13,919 nt of DNA, taken from NCBI GenBank assembly GCA_025361995.1, contig JANYIP010000051.1, positions 1-13,919 of the forward strand, given 5' to 3'. Shown in pieces: positions 1 to 5,973 of the stretch. Position 1 is the stretch's first letter, and each line of letters begins with the position of its first letter. The notes beneath the pieces were generated by a model. It ran no database searches. It saw nothing but the letters and a program-made list of their open reading frames with translations, and had not been told where the DNA came from. Made by a program: the position numbers and the translations under genes. Origin of the DNA: Streptomycetales bacterium (GTDB lineage Bacteria; Actinomycetota; Actinomycetes; Prado026).

Positions 1-1101
1 CTGGACCGCACGCCCGAGCTGCTCGAGCCGCTGCGCAGGGCCGGCGTGGTCGACGCGGGCGGGCGTGGTCTGACCGTCCTGCTCGACTCATTGGTCCGAG
101 TGGTCACCGGCGAGCACCCGATGAGCACGCCCGCCCGGGTCGCCCTACCGCAGCCGCATGCGGTCAGCGACGACCTACCGGGCGAGGAGGGGCCGGCGTT
201 CGAGGTCATGTACCTGCTCGAGGCCGACGACGTCGGGACCGCCGCGCTCAAGGCGGCGCTGGAGCCGATCGGGGACTCGCTGCTCGTCGTCGGCGGCGAC
301 GGCCTGTGGAACGTGCATGTCCACGTGGACGATGTCGGGGCTGCCGTCGAGGCCGGGATCAGGGTCGGCCGGCCGTACCGGATCAAGGTCACCCACTTCG
401 GCGACCAGGTCGGGCGGCGTGGGGGGCGCACCACGGCCGACGTACGGGCGGTCGTCGCCTTCGCGCCCGGCGAAGGGCTGGCCGCGCTGGCCCGGCAGTG
501 CGGGGCGATCGTGGTGCTCGCCGGTCCGGGCAACCGGCCGGCTACCCGGGACGTCCTCGAGGCGATCCAGTCGGCGCACGCTCAAGAGGTCGTGGTGCTG
601 CCCGACGACGCCGACTCCGTCCCCGTCGCCGAGGCGGCTGCCGAGTTCGCCCGGTCCGGCGGGATCCGAGTAGCTGTGATCCCCACCCGCGCATCGGTAC
701 AGGTGCTGGCGGCGCTGGCCGTGCACGACTCGGGTCGCCGCTATGAGGACGACGTCGTGTCCATGACTGCTGCGGCCCGGGCCACCCGTACCGGTGGTAT
801 CACCACGGCCGTGCGTGAGTCCCTGACCTCGGCCGGCGTGTGCCGTCCCGGCGACGTGCTCGGACTTGTGGACGGCGACGTGGTGTCGATCGGAGCCGAT
901 GTCGGTGCCGCCGCCGAGGACCTGCTGGACCGGATGCTGACCGCCGGCGGAGAGCTGGTCACCCTGATCATCGGCAGCTCGGCCGCGCCCGACCTGGGCG
1001 CCCGCCTGTCCCGGCACCTGGCCCAGACCCGGCCCGAGGTCGAGGTCGGCGTGCACGATGGCGGGCAGCCGCACTATCCCCTCCTGGTCGGGGTGGAGTA
1101 G
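1..1101 (+). CDS. DAK2-domain fatty acid kinase-like protein (FakA/YloV family), 5' end outside window
   Basis: This is the C-terminal 366 residues of a larger protein; the frame is open from the first base, so the start lies outside. The first residues (LRRAGVVDAGGRGL) match the end of a DAK2 (DhaL-like) domain. The FakA middle region follows (visible residues about 70-125, including DGLWNVHVHVDDVGAAVEAG). After it comes the C-terminal Dak1_2-type domain, with VVAFAPGEGLAALARQCGA and later VVVLPDDADSVPVAEAAAEFA and VIPTRASVQVLAALA. In characterised relatives the DAK2 part binds ATP and the protein phosphorylates fatty acids carried by a FakB (DegV-family) partner. No fakB lies in this window, so the substrate here is inferred. 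The gene sits directly upstream of recG, its usual position in Actinobacteria and Firmicutes. It ends TAG, 4 nt before the recG start, and its end carries the recG ribosome binding site, suggesting translational coupling. Confidence 0.9.
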   Translation: MDRTPELLEPLRRAGVVDAGGRGLTVLLDSLVRVVTGEHPMSTPARVALPQPHAVSDDLPGEEGPAFEVMYLLEADDVGTAALKAALEPIGDSLLVVGGDGLWNVHVHVDDVGAAVEAGIRVGRPYRIKVTHFGDQVGRRGGRTTADVRAVVAFAPGEGLAALARQCGAIVVLAGPGNRPATRDVLEAIQSAHAQEVVVLPDDADSVPVAEAAAEFARSGGIRVAVIPTRASVQVLAALAVHDSGRRYEDDVVSMTAAARATRTGGITTAVRESLTSAGVCRPGDVLGLVDGDVVSIGADVGAAAEDLLDRMLTAGGELVTLIIGSSAAPDLGARLSRHLAQTRPEVEVGVHDGGQPHYPLLVGVE

Positions 1102-1105
1102 GCCG

Positions 1106-3379
1106 GTGCCCGACCGTCCGTTGCTCGACACGCCGTTTCTGAGCCAAGCCGTCAAGACCGTGGTCGGCGACCGCACGGCCAAGATCCTGCGCTCCGGCCT
1201 CGACATCGAGACCGTGGGCGACCTGCTGCGGCACTACCCCCGCAGGTACGCCGAGCGGGGCGAGCTGACCGACCTCGCCTCGCTCGAGCTCAACGAGCAC
1301 GTGACCGTCATGGCCCGGGTCGAGTCGACGAGTCTTCGGTCCGTCAAGCCGAAGAACGGGCGGCCCAACTGGCTGCTCGAGGTGGTGGTCACCGACGGAC
1401 GGGGGCGGCTGCGGCTGACCTTCTTCGGTCAGCGGCTCAAGTGGCGCGAAGACCAGCTGTACGTCGGTCGGCAGGGGCTGTTCGCCGGCAAGGTGACCGT
1501 CTTCAACGGCAAGCGCCAGCTGGCCCACCCGGAGTACGTCCTGATCGGGGACGGTGACGACGTGACGGCCGACGATGTGACCGCCGAGGGTGACGGCGAC
1601 GCGGAGGCAGCCGCTCTTGCGTTCGCCCGCGCCCTGATCCCGGTCTATCCGGCGACGCAGGGCCTGAACACCTGGCAGATCGCCAAGTGCGTGGGCACCG
1701 TCCTGGACATCCTCGGCGAGGTTCCGGACCCGCTGCCGAGCGAGCTCCGCGCACGCCTGGAGCTGGTCGACCTCGCGGAGGCCTGGCGCCTCATACACCG
1801 ACCGGAGTCCCGGGCTGACATCGCCGCTGCGCGGGCGCGGCTGGTCTTCGAGGAGGCCTTCGTCCTCCAGGTCGAGCTCGCTCGGCGGCGTGCGGCGACG
1901 GCGTCGCTGCCCGCCGCACCACGGGTGGCGGCGCGGGGCGGGGTACTCGAGGCGTTCGACGCGCGGCTGCCCTTCGAGCTGACCGCCGGGCAGGTCGACG
2001 TGGGCCTGGTCATCGCCGAGGACCTCGCCCGGGAGCACCCGATGCACCGCCTTCTCCAGGGGGAGGTCGGCAGCGGCAAGACGCTGGTCGCGCTGCGGGC
2101 GATGCTGGCGGTCGTCGACGCCGGCGGGCAGGCGGCGCTGCTGGCACCCACCGAGGTCCTCGCCCAGCAGCACCACCGCTCGATCGGGGCGATGCTCGGA
2201 CCGCTCGCGGAGCGCGGCCTGCTCGGTGGCTCGGATGCCGGGACCCGGCTGGCCCTGCTGACCGGCTCGCTGGGAACTGGAGCTCGCCGGCAGGCGATGC
2301 TCGACGCGGCCAGCGGAGATGCCGGCATCGTCATCGGGACCCACGCGCTGCTCGAGGACCGGGTCGGCTTCTTCGACCTGGGGCTGGTCGTGGTCGACGA
2401 GCAGCACCGGTTCGGCGTCGAGCAGCGGGCCGCCCTCACCGAGAAGGGAGTGAGCCCACCGCACGTCCTGGTGATGACTGCCACGCCGATCCCGCGGACG
2501 GTCGCCATGACGGTCTTCGGTGACCTGGACGTGTCCACGCTGACCGAGCTGCCGCGAGGGCGCTCCACGATCACCACTCACGTGGTCCCGGCAGGGGAGA
2601 AGCCGCACTACCTCGAACGCGCCTGGCAGCGTGTCCGCGAAGAGGTCGCCGCCGGTCACCAGGCGTACGTGGTCTGCCCTCGTATCGGGGGCATCGGCGG
2701 GCTGGAGGGCGACGAGCCCGCTGCGGCAGGCGGTGGCGAGCCCGCGCTGGACGACGAGCGCCGCCCGCCGGTGGCGGTGCTGGAGCTCGCTCCGCTGCTC
2801 GTCGCAGGCCCGCTGGCGGGCCTGCGGGTCGAGGTCATGCACGGTCGGATGGCGCCCGAGGCCAAGGACGACGTGATGCGCCGGTTCGTCGGTGGCTCCG
2901 TCGACGTCCTCGTGGCGACCACGGTGGTCGAGGTGGGGGTGGACGTGCCCAACGCGACTGCGATGGTCGTCATGGACGCCGACCGCTTCGGGGTCTCGCA
3001 GCTGCACCAGCTGCGCGGTCGGATCGGGCGTGGTCCCGCCCCCAGCGTCGCGCTCCTGGTCACCGAGCTCCTCGAGGAGCAGTCGCCGGCTCGCCAGCGC
3101 CTGACTGCGGTGGCCGAGACACTGGACGGGTTCGTGCTGTCCCGGATCGATCTCGAGGCCCGGCGTGAGGGCGACGTCCTCGGCGCCACCCAGGCCGGGC
3201 GCCGGTCCTCGCTGCGGCTGCTCAGCGTCCTGCGCGACGAGGACGTGATCGTGGCGGCTCGCGCCGAGGCGACCGCGGTCGTCGACGGTGACCCGGAGCT
3301 GGCGGCGCACCCCGCCCTGCTGGCGGCACTGGCGGCGTACGTGGACCCGGAGCGGGCCGACTACCTGGAGAAGGCGTGA
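1106..3379 (+). CDS. recG: ATP-dependent DNA helicase RecG
   Basis: 757 residues. RecG is a superfamily 2 translocase that remodels stalled replication forks and branch-migrates recombination intermediates. Residues about 30-150 carry the wedge/OB region that grips the junction (LTFFGQ, then FAGKVTVFNGKRQLAHPEY). Helicase motifs are intact: Walker A LLQGEVGSGKT at 316-326, Walker B DEQH at 431-434, motif III TATPIPRT at 458-465, and the motif VI region QLHQLRGRIGRG at 632-643. The C-terminal segment DLEARREGDVLGATQAG matches the RecG family end. GTG at 1106 is chosen because GGAG (1095-1098) precedes it by 7 nt and the protein then begins PDRPLLDTPF as in actinobacterial RecG. An in-frame ATG at 1058 would overlap the upstream gene by 44 nt. 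Two hydrophilic insertions (about residues 150-172, and about 530-565 after VVCPRIGG) lengthen it relative to the 693-residue E. coli protein; insertions of the second type are common in Actinobacteria. Confidence 0.95.
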   Translation: MPDRPLLDTPFLSQAVKTVVGDRTAKILRSGLDIETVGDLLRHYPRRYAERGELTDLASLELNEHVTVMARVESTSLRSVKPKNGRPNWLLEVVVTDGRGRLRLTFFGQRLKWREDQLYVGRQGLFAGKVTVFNGKRQLAHPEYVLIGDGDDVTADDVTAEGDGDAEAAALAFARALIPVYPATQGLNTWQIAKCVGTVLDILGEVPDPLPSELRARLELVDLAEAWRLIHRPESRADIAAARARLVFEEAFVLQVELARRRAATASLPAAPRVAARGGVLEAFDARLPFELTAGQVDVGLVIAEDLAREHPMHRLLQGEVGSGKTLVALRAMLAVVDAGGQAALLAPTEVLAQQHHRSIGAMLGPLAERGLLGGSDAGTRLALLTGSLGTGARRQAMLDAASGDAGIVIGTHALLEDRVGFFDLGLVVVDEQHRFGVEQRAALTEKGVSPPHVLVMTATPIPRTVAMTVFGDLDVSTLTELPRGRSTITTHVVPAGEKPHYLERAWQRVREEVAAGHQAYVVCPRIGGIGGLEGDEPAAAGGGEPALDDERRPPVAVLELAPLLVAGPLAGLRVEVMHGRMAPEAKDDVMRRFVGGSVDVLVATTVVEVGVDVPNATAMVVMDADRFGVSQLHQLRGRIGRGPAPSVALLVTELLEEQSPARQRLTAVAETLDGFVLSRIDLEARREGDVLGATQAGRRSSLRLLSVLRDEDVIVAARAEATAVVDGDPELAAHPALLAALAAYVDPERADYLEKA

Positions 3380-3978
3380 CCCGGGTCATCGCCGGTGCGG
3401 CGCGCGGCCGGCGGCTGGTCGTACCGGCCGGTCTCTCGACCCGTCCGACCTCTGACCGGGCCCGCGAGGGGTTGTTCTCCACCGTGGTATCGATGCTGGG
3501 GCCGCTCGCCGGGCGCCGTGTCCTCGACCTGTACGCCGGGACGGGCGCGATCGGCCTCGAGGCGTTGTCCCGAGGCGCCGGGCACGCACTCCTGGTGGAC
3601 AGCGACCGCCGCGCACATGCCGCCGTCACGGCGAACATCGCCACCGTCGGGCTGGTCGGCGCAGTCGCGTCGTCCTCGGCCGTCGAGCGGCTGGTCGCTG
3701 CCCCCAACCCGGGGCCGGCGTACGACCTCGCGGTGCTGGACCCGCCGTACTCGACGCCGGTCGCCGAGGTAGTGCCCGTGGTCGCAGACCTGCTGGCGCA
3801 CGGCTGGCTCGGCCAGGACGCCGTGGTCGTGGTCGAACGTGCCACCCGGGAGGGGGAGTGGGCCTGGCCGGCCGGACTCGTGGCGGACCGCTCTCGCCGC
3901 TACGGCGAGGCCACCCTTTGGTACGGTCGCGCGGCTGGTTCAGCAGACATCTTGACCTCAGACAGCCCGAGCGAGTGA
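3376..3978 (+). CDS. rsmD: 16S rRNA (guanine(966)-N(2))-methyltransferase RsmD
   Basis: 200 residues. RsmD uses S-adenosylmethionine to methylate N2 of G966 in helix 31 of 16S rRNA during 30S assembly. The N-terminus MTRVIAGAARGRRLVVP and the segment RPTSDRAREGLFS are characteristic. The SAM-binding motif DLYAGTGAIGLEALSRGA begins at residue 51. The catalytic N6/N2-methyltransferase motif DPPY is at 122-125, and the end RRYGEATLWYGRA is typical. The GTG start overlaps the recG stop in a GTGA (3376-3379), so translation is probably coupled to recG. The last 15 or so residues (SADILTSDSPSE) run past the usual family end and may be lineage-specific. Confidence 0.94.
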   Translation: MTRVIAGAARGRRLVVPAGLSTRPTSDRAREGLFSTVVSMLGPLAGRRVLDLYAGTGAIGLEALSRGAGHALLVDSDRRAHAAVTANIATVGLVGAVASSSAVERLVAAPNPGPAYDLAVLDPPYSTPVAEVVPVVADLLAHGWLGQDAVVVVERATREGEWAWPAGLVADRSRRYGEATLWYGRAAGSADILTSDSPSE

Positions 3979-3980
3979 AC

Positions 3981-3986
3981 GAGGAG
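3981..3986 (+). promoter_or_regulatory. Ribosome binding site of coaD
   Basis: GAGGAG lies 6 nt before GTG at 3993. It decides the coaD start. The frame remains open further upstream into rsmD, but that upstream reading has no family similarity, while the protein from 3993 begins RKVVCPGSFDP. Confidence 0.75.
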
Positions 3987-3992
3987 CCGAAA

Positions 3993-4472
3993 GTGCGCAA
4001 AGTCGTCTGCCCTGGTTCGTTCGACCCGGTGACCAACGGCCACCTGGACATCGTCGGGCGGGCTGCGGCGCTCTTCGACGAGGTCACCATCGTGGTGGCG
4101 ATCAACCAGAGCAAGGCCGGCCTCTTCAGCGTCGAGGAGCGGTTGGAGCTGCTCGCGGAGGTCACCCACCACTGGGCCAACGTCCGGCTCGACAGCTTTG
4201 AGGGGCTGCTCGTCGACTACTGCCGAGACCGCGGGATCCCGGCGATCGTCAAGGGCCTGCGCGCGGTGAGCGACTTCGACTACGAGCTGCAGATGGCCCA
4301 GATGAACCGGCAGCTCGCCGGGGTGGAGACTTTGTTCGTCCCGACATCCGCCACCTACAGTTACCTGTCGTCGAGCCTGCTCAAAGAGGTGGCGGCGCAC
4401 GGCGGTGACGTTGCCGGGCTGGTCCCCGACGTGGTGGCGCTCCGCTTGCGCGAGCGCCTGGCGGGAGGCTGA
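3993..4472 (+). CDS. coaD: Pantetheine-phosphate adenylyltransferase
   Basis: 159 residues, the normal length for the family (about 159-165). CoaD transfers AMP from ATP to 4'-phosphopantetheine to give dephospho-CoA, the penultimate step of coenzyme A synthesis, in the cytoplasm. The nucleotidyltransferase (T/H)xGH motif appears as PGSFDPVTNGH at residues 7-17. The substrate-binding segment IVKGLRAVSDFDYELQMAQMNR and the C-terminal YSYLSSSLLKEVA (the ISSTxxR-like motif of the family) are present. GTG 3993 starts 14 nt after the rsmD stop and has a strong GAGGAG ribosome site. It is the last gene of the fakA-like to coaD run. The TGATCAG repeat array begins about 20 nt after its stop. Confidence 0.95.
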   Translation: MRKVVCPGSFDPVTNGHLDIVGRAAALFDEVTIVVAINQSKAGLFSVEERLELLAEVTHHWANVRLDSFEGLLVDYCRDRGIPAIVKGLRAVSDFDYELQMAQMNRQLAGVETLFVPTSATYSYLSSSLLKEVAAHGGDVAGLVPDVVALRLRERLAGG

Positions 4473-4489
4473 CCCGTACGGCACTCGCT

Positions 4490-4537
4490 CTGATCAGCCC
4501 TGATCAGGACTCATCAGCACTGATCAGAAATGATCGA
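4490..4537. repeat. 10-bp tandem array of TGATCAG units (palindromic octamer CTGATCAG)
   Basis: Five consecutive 10-nt units start at 4491, 4501, 4511, 4521 and 4531: TGATCAGCCC, TGATCAGGAC, TCATCAGCAC, TGATCAGAAA, TGATCGACCC. Units 1, 2 and 4 with the preceding C form the perfect 8-bp palindrome CTGATCAG (4490-4497, 4500-4507, 4520-4527); unit 3 differs by one base. The period equals about one helical turn, so all centres face the same side of the DNA. The stretch is clearly less GC-rich than its surroundings and lies in the 97-nt gap between coaD and the SepIVA-like gene, ending about 14 nt before that gene's ribosome site. As RNA, units 1 and 2 could form a 7-bp stem with a GCCC loop, but no T-tract follows. 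An operator array is the preferred reading; that is inference. Confidence 0.85.
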
Positions 4538-4553
4538 CCCGTTCACAACGCGT

Positions 4554-4559
4554 GAGGAG
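4554..4559 (+). promoter_or_regulatory. Ribosome binding site of the SepIVA-like gene
   Basis: GAGGAG sits 10 nt before GTG 4570. It overlaps the alternative in-frame GTG at 4552, which makes 4570 the more likely start. Confidence 0.65.
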
Positions 4560-4569
4560 ACTGCTGCCG

Positions 4570-5076
4570 GTGGACGTCCACGAGAAGCTCGACGAGGTCA
4601 CGGCGCTGGTCGAGACCGCCCGCGCGATGCCCATGTCGGCGTCCTGCATCGTGAACCGGGCCGAGGTCATCACGCTCCTGGAGGAGCTGCGCGCTCTGCT
4701 CCCCGAGGAGTTCGACCTGGCCGAGCAGCTGCTCGCCGGCCGCGACCAGGTGGTGGCCGAGGGACGTGACGAGGCCGACCAGATCATCGCCGCTGCCCAC
4801 GAGGAGCGGATGCGACTGGTCTCCGAGACCGAGATCTTCGCCCAGGCTCAGCTCGAGGCGAGCCGGATCCGTGGCGAGGCGGAGGACGACGCGGAGTCGA
4901 TGCGCCAGCAGGTCGACGCGTACGTAGACGGCAAGCTTGCGACCTTCGAGATCACCTTGAACAAGACGCTGGCCGCCGTGCACCGCGGTCGGGACAAGCT
5001 GCGCGGCCGGGGTGAGATGGACAGCCTTGGCACGCTGGGCACCGAGACGGGCGAGATCCCGGCCATCCGCGACTGA
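4570..5076 (+). CDS. SepIVA/DivIVA-like coiled-coil protein
   Basis: 168 residues, acidic and helical, with no signal peptide or membrane segment. It is dominated by a long predicted coiled coil (about residues 35-145) rich in Glu, Ala, Arg and Gln, including HEERMRLVSETEIFAQAQLE and ASRIRGEAEDDAESMRQQVD. Such proteins are often annotated as DivIVA-like, cell division initiation protein or ATP-synthase-B-like. The position between coaD and DUF177/rnc is that of mycobacterial Rv2927c (SepIVA), a septal and polar cell-wall-growth factor. Orthology is inferred from gene order and composition, and this protein is shorter than the roughly 245-residue mycobacterial one. The conserved N-terminal block runs MDVHEKLDEVTALVETARAM then PMSASCIVNRAEVITLLEEL. 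GTG 4570 is preferred to GTG 4552 because GAGGAG precedes it at normal spacing. The phased repeat array directly upstream suggests its own regulation. Confidence 0.85.
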   Translation: MDVHEKLDEVTALVETARAMPMSASCIVNRAEVITLLEELRALLPEEFDLAEQLLAGRDQVVAEGRDEADQIIAAAHEERMRLVSETEIFAQAQLEASRIRGEAEDDAESMRQQVDAYVDGKLATFEITLNKTLAAVHRGRDKLRGRGEMDSLGTLGTETGEIPAIRD

Positions 5077-5118
5077 GCAGTCCCGGGCCCAGCTGAGCTC
5101 GGGCGCCGTGCCGCCGGT

Positions 5119-5147
5119 TTGGGCGCGGCCAGACGCTGGCGTATCCT
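5119..5147 (+). promoter_or_regulatory. Candidate promoter for the DUF177-rpmF-rnc-mutM run
   Basis: A -10-like TATCCT (5142-5147, four of six consensus bases) lies 17 bp after TTGGGC (5119-5124, the TTG half of a -35). It sits in the 137-nt gap before DUF177, with an implied transcription start near 5154. The match is moderate and judged by eye. Confidence 0.4.
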
Positions 5148-5156
5148 CTCGGGGTC

Positions 5157-5172
5157 GGTCTCGTCCGAGACC
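5157..5172 (+). promoter_or_regulatory. Hairpin in the predicted DUF177 5' leader
   Basis: GGTCTCG-TC-CGAGACC is a perfect inverted repeat. Realistically it forms a 5-6 bp stem with a 4-6 nt loop. It lies a few bases after the candidate transcription start and about 30 nt before the ribosome site at 5203. No T-tract follows, so it is not a standard terminator. A leader structure affecting stability or translation is possible. Confidence 0.4.
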
Positions 5173-5202
5173 AGTCTGATGTAGGGCTTCGTCGCGCCCA
5201 GC

Positions 5203-5208
5203 GGAGGG
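5203..5208 (+). promoter_or_regulatory. Ribosome binding site that supports a CTG start for DUF177
   Basis: GGAGGG, the strongest Shine-Dalgarno match in this spacer, is followed after 5 nt by CTG 5214. No usual start codon lies in a suitable position in that frame. This is the main evidence for the non-canonical start. Confidence 0.6.
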
Positions 5209-5213
5209 TTCAG

Positions 5214-5771
5214 CTGTCCAGGCTCGACCTGCGTGGCCCGTTCGTCGTGGACACCCGCGACCTCGGCCGCCGTGCAGGCTCGATGCTCAAGCTGAGTCGT
5301 TCGGTACCGGCTCCGACTGGCCTTGGCCTCGACGTGATCGGCGTTCCTGAGGGCTCTGACATCGTGCTGGACCTTCGGCTCGAGTCGGTCGTCGAGGGCG
5401 TGCTCGTGTCGGGGACGGCCCATATGCAGTTCAAGGGCGAGTGCGTTCGCTGCTTGGACCCGCTGGCCTTCACCCAGGCGGTCCCGCTCCAGGAACTGTT
5501 CTTCTACCCGGACCAAGCCGTCGACGACGACGAGGTCCTACGGCTCGAGGGCGACTTCTTCGACCTCGAGCCGGTAGTGCGTGACGCGGTGGTCCTCGGG
5601 CTCCCGTTCCAACCGGTGTGCTCCGACGACTGCCCCGGGCTGTGCCCCGAGTGCGGGGTCCGGCTCGCTGACGTCACGGACCACCAGCACGACCAGGGCG
5701 ACCCCCGGTGGGCAGCCCTGCAGCTGTTGCGAGACCAGCAGGCAGAACCCGACGTCAAGGAAGAGAGCTAG
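5214..5771 (+). CDS. DUF177 / YceD-family protein, apparently starting at CTG
   Basis: 185 residues from the proposed start. The YceD family lies next to rpmF in most bacteria and is linked to 23S rRNA accumulation and ribosome assembly; the molecular role is unsettled. The conserved block GECVRCLDPL is at about 75-84 (Cys77, Cys80). The C-terminal CxxxC and CxxC group (CSDDCPGLCPECG: Cys136, 140, 144, 147) looks metal-binding, followed by DPRWAALQLL. The first conventional start in frame is GTG 5247, but the family N-terminus LDLRGPFVVDTRDLGRR begins upstream of it and GTG 5247 has no ribosome site. Between the in-frame stop at 5094 and 5247 there is no ATG, GTG or TTG. CTG 5214 lies 5 nt after GGAGGG (5203-5208) and captures the conserved N-terminus. 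The stop is 2 nt before rpmF, so the two are coupled. Confidence 0.88.
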   Translation: MSRLDLRGPFVVDTRDLGRRAGSMLKLSRSVPAPTGLGLDVIGVPEGSDIVLDLRLESVVEGVLVSGTAHMQFKGECVRCLDPLAFTQAVPLQELFFYPDQAVDDDEVLRLEGDFFDLEPVVRDAVVLGLPFQPVCSDDCPGLCPECGVRLADVTDHQHDQGDPRWAALQLLRDQQAEPDVKEES

Positions 5772-5773
5772 CC

Positions 5774-5947
5774 GTGGCCGTTCCGAAGAGGAAGACCTCG
5801 CGCAGCAACACCAGGCACCGCCGCTCGGCATGGAAGGCAACCGCCCCGGCGCTGTCGACCTGTGACCGTTGCAAGCAGCCGAAGTTGCAGCACACCGCGT
5901 GCCCGAACTGCGGCACCTACAACAAGCGTCAGGTCCTCTCGGTCTGA
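5774..5947 (+). CDS. rpmF: 50S ribosomal protein L32 (zinc-binding C+ form)
   Basis: 57 residues, the normal L32 length. The N-terminus AVPKRKTSRSNTRHRRSAWK is the hallmark basic segment that inserts into 23S rRNA. Two CxxC pairs (Cys30/33 in CDRC and Cys43/46 in CPNC) form the zinc ribbon, so this is the C+ form rather than a zinc-independent paralogue. GTG 5774 is the start because the family begins MAVPKRK; the frame is open upstream inside DUF177 but without similarity. It follows the DUF177 stop by 2 nt, with the purine-rich AGGAAGAGAG (5758-5767) as ribosome site. The rnc start is 26 nt downstream. Confidence 0.96.
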   Translation: MAVPKRKTSRSNTRHRRSAWKATAPALSTCDRCKQPKLQHTACPNCGTYNKRQVLSV

Positions 5948-5973
5948 GCGGGGTTCCGTGAAGGGTTTCCCGC

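Noticed and set aside
968..3310. A 780-codon open frame on the minus strand opposite recG
   Set aside because: It is antisense to a clear RecG with all helicase motifs. Its translation is low-complexity (rich in R, H, D, Q, G) and resembles no family. Long antisense frames are expected at this GC content.
4491..4540. The 10-bp array as a CRISPR or an iteron origin
   Set aside because: Units are contiguous with only 3-nt variable spacers and no cas gene is present. No rep gene is nearby and the setting is a core chromosomal operon.
5086..5104. GC-rich imperfect hairpin after the SepIVA-like stop, as a terminator
   Set aside because: The stem (GCCC/GGGC with bulges) is weak and no run of T follows.
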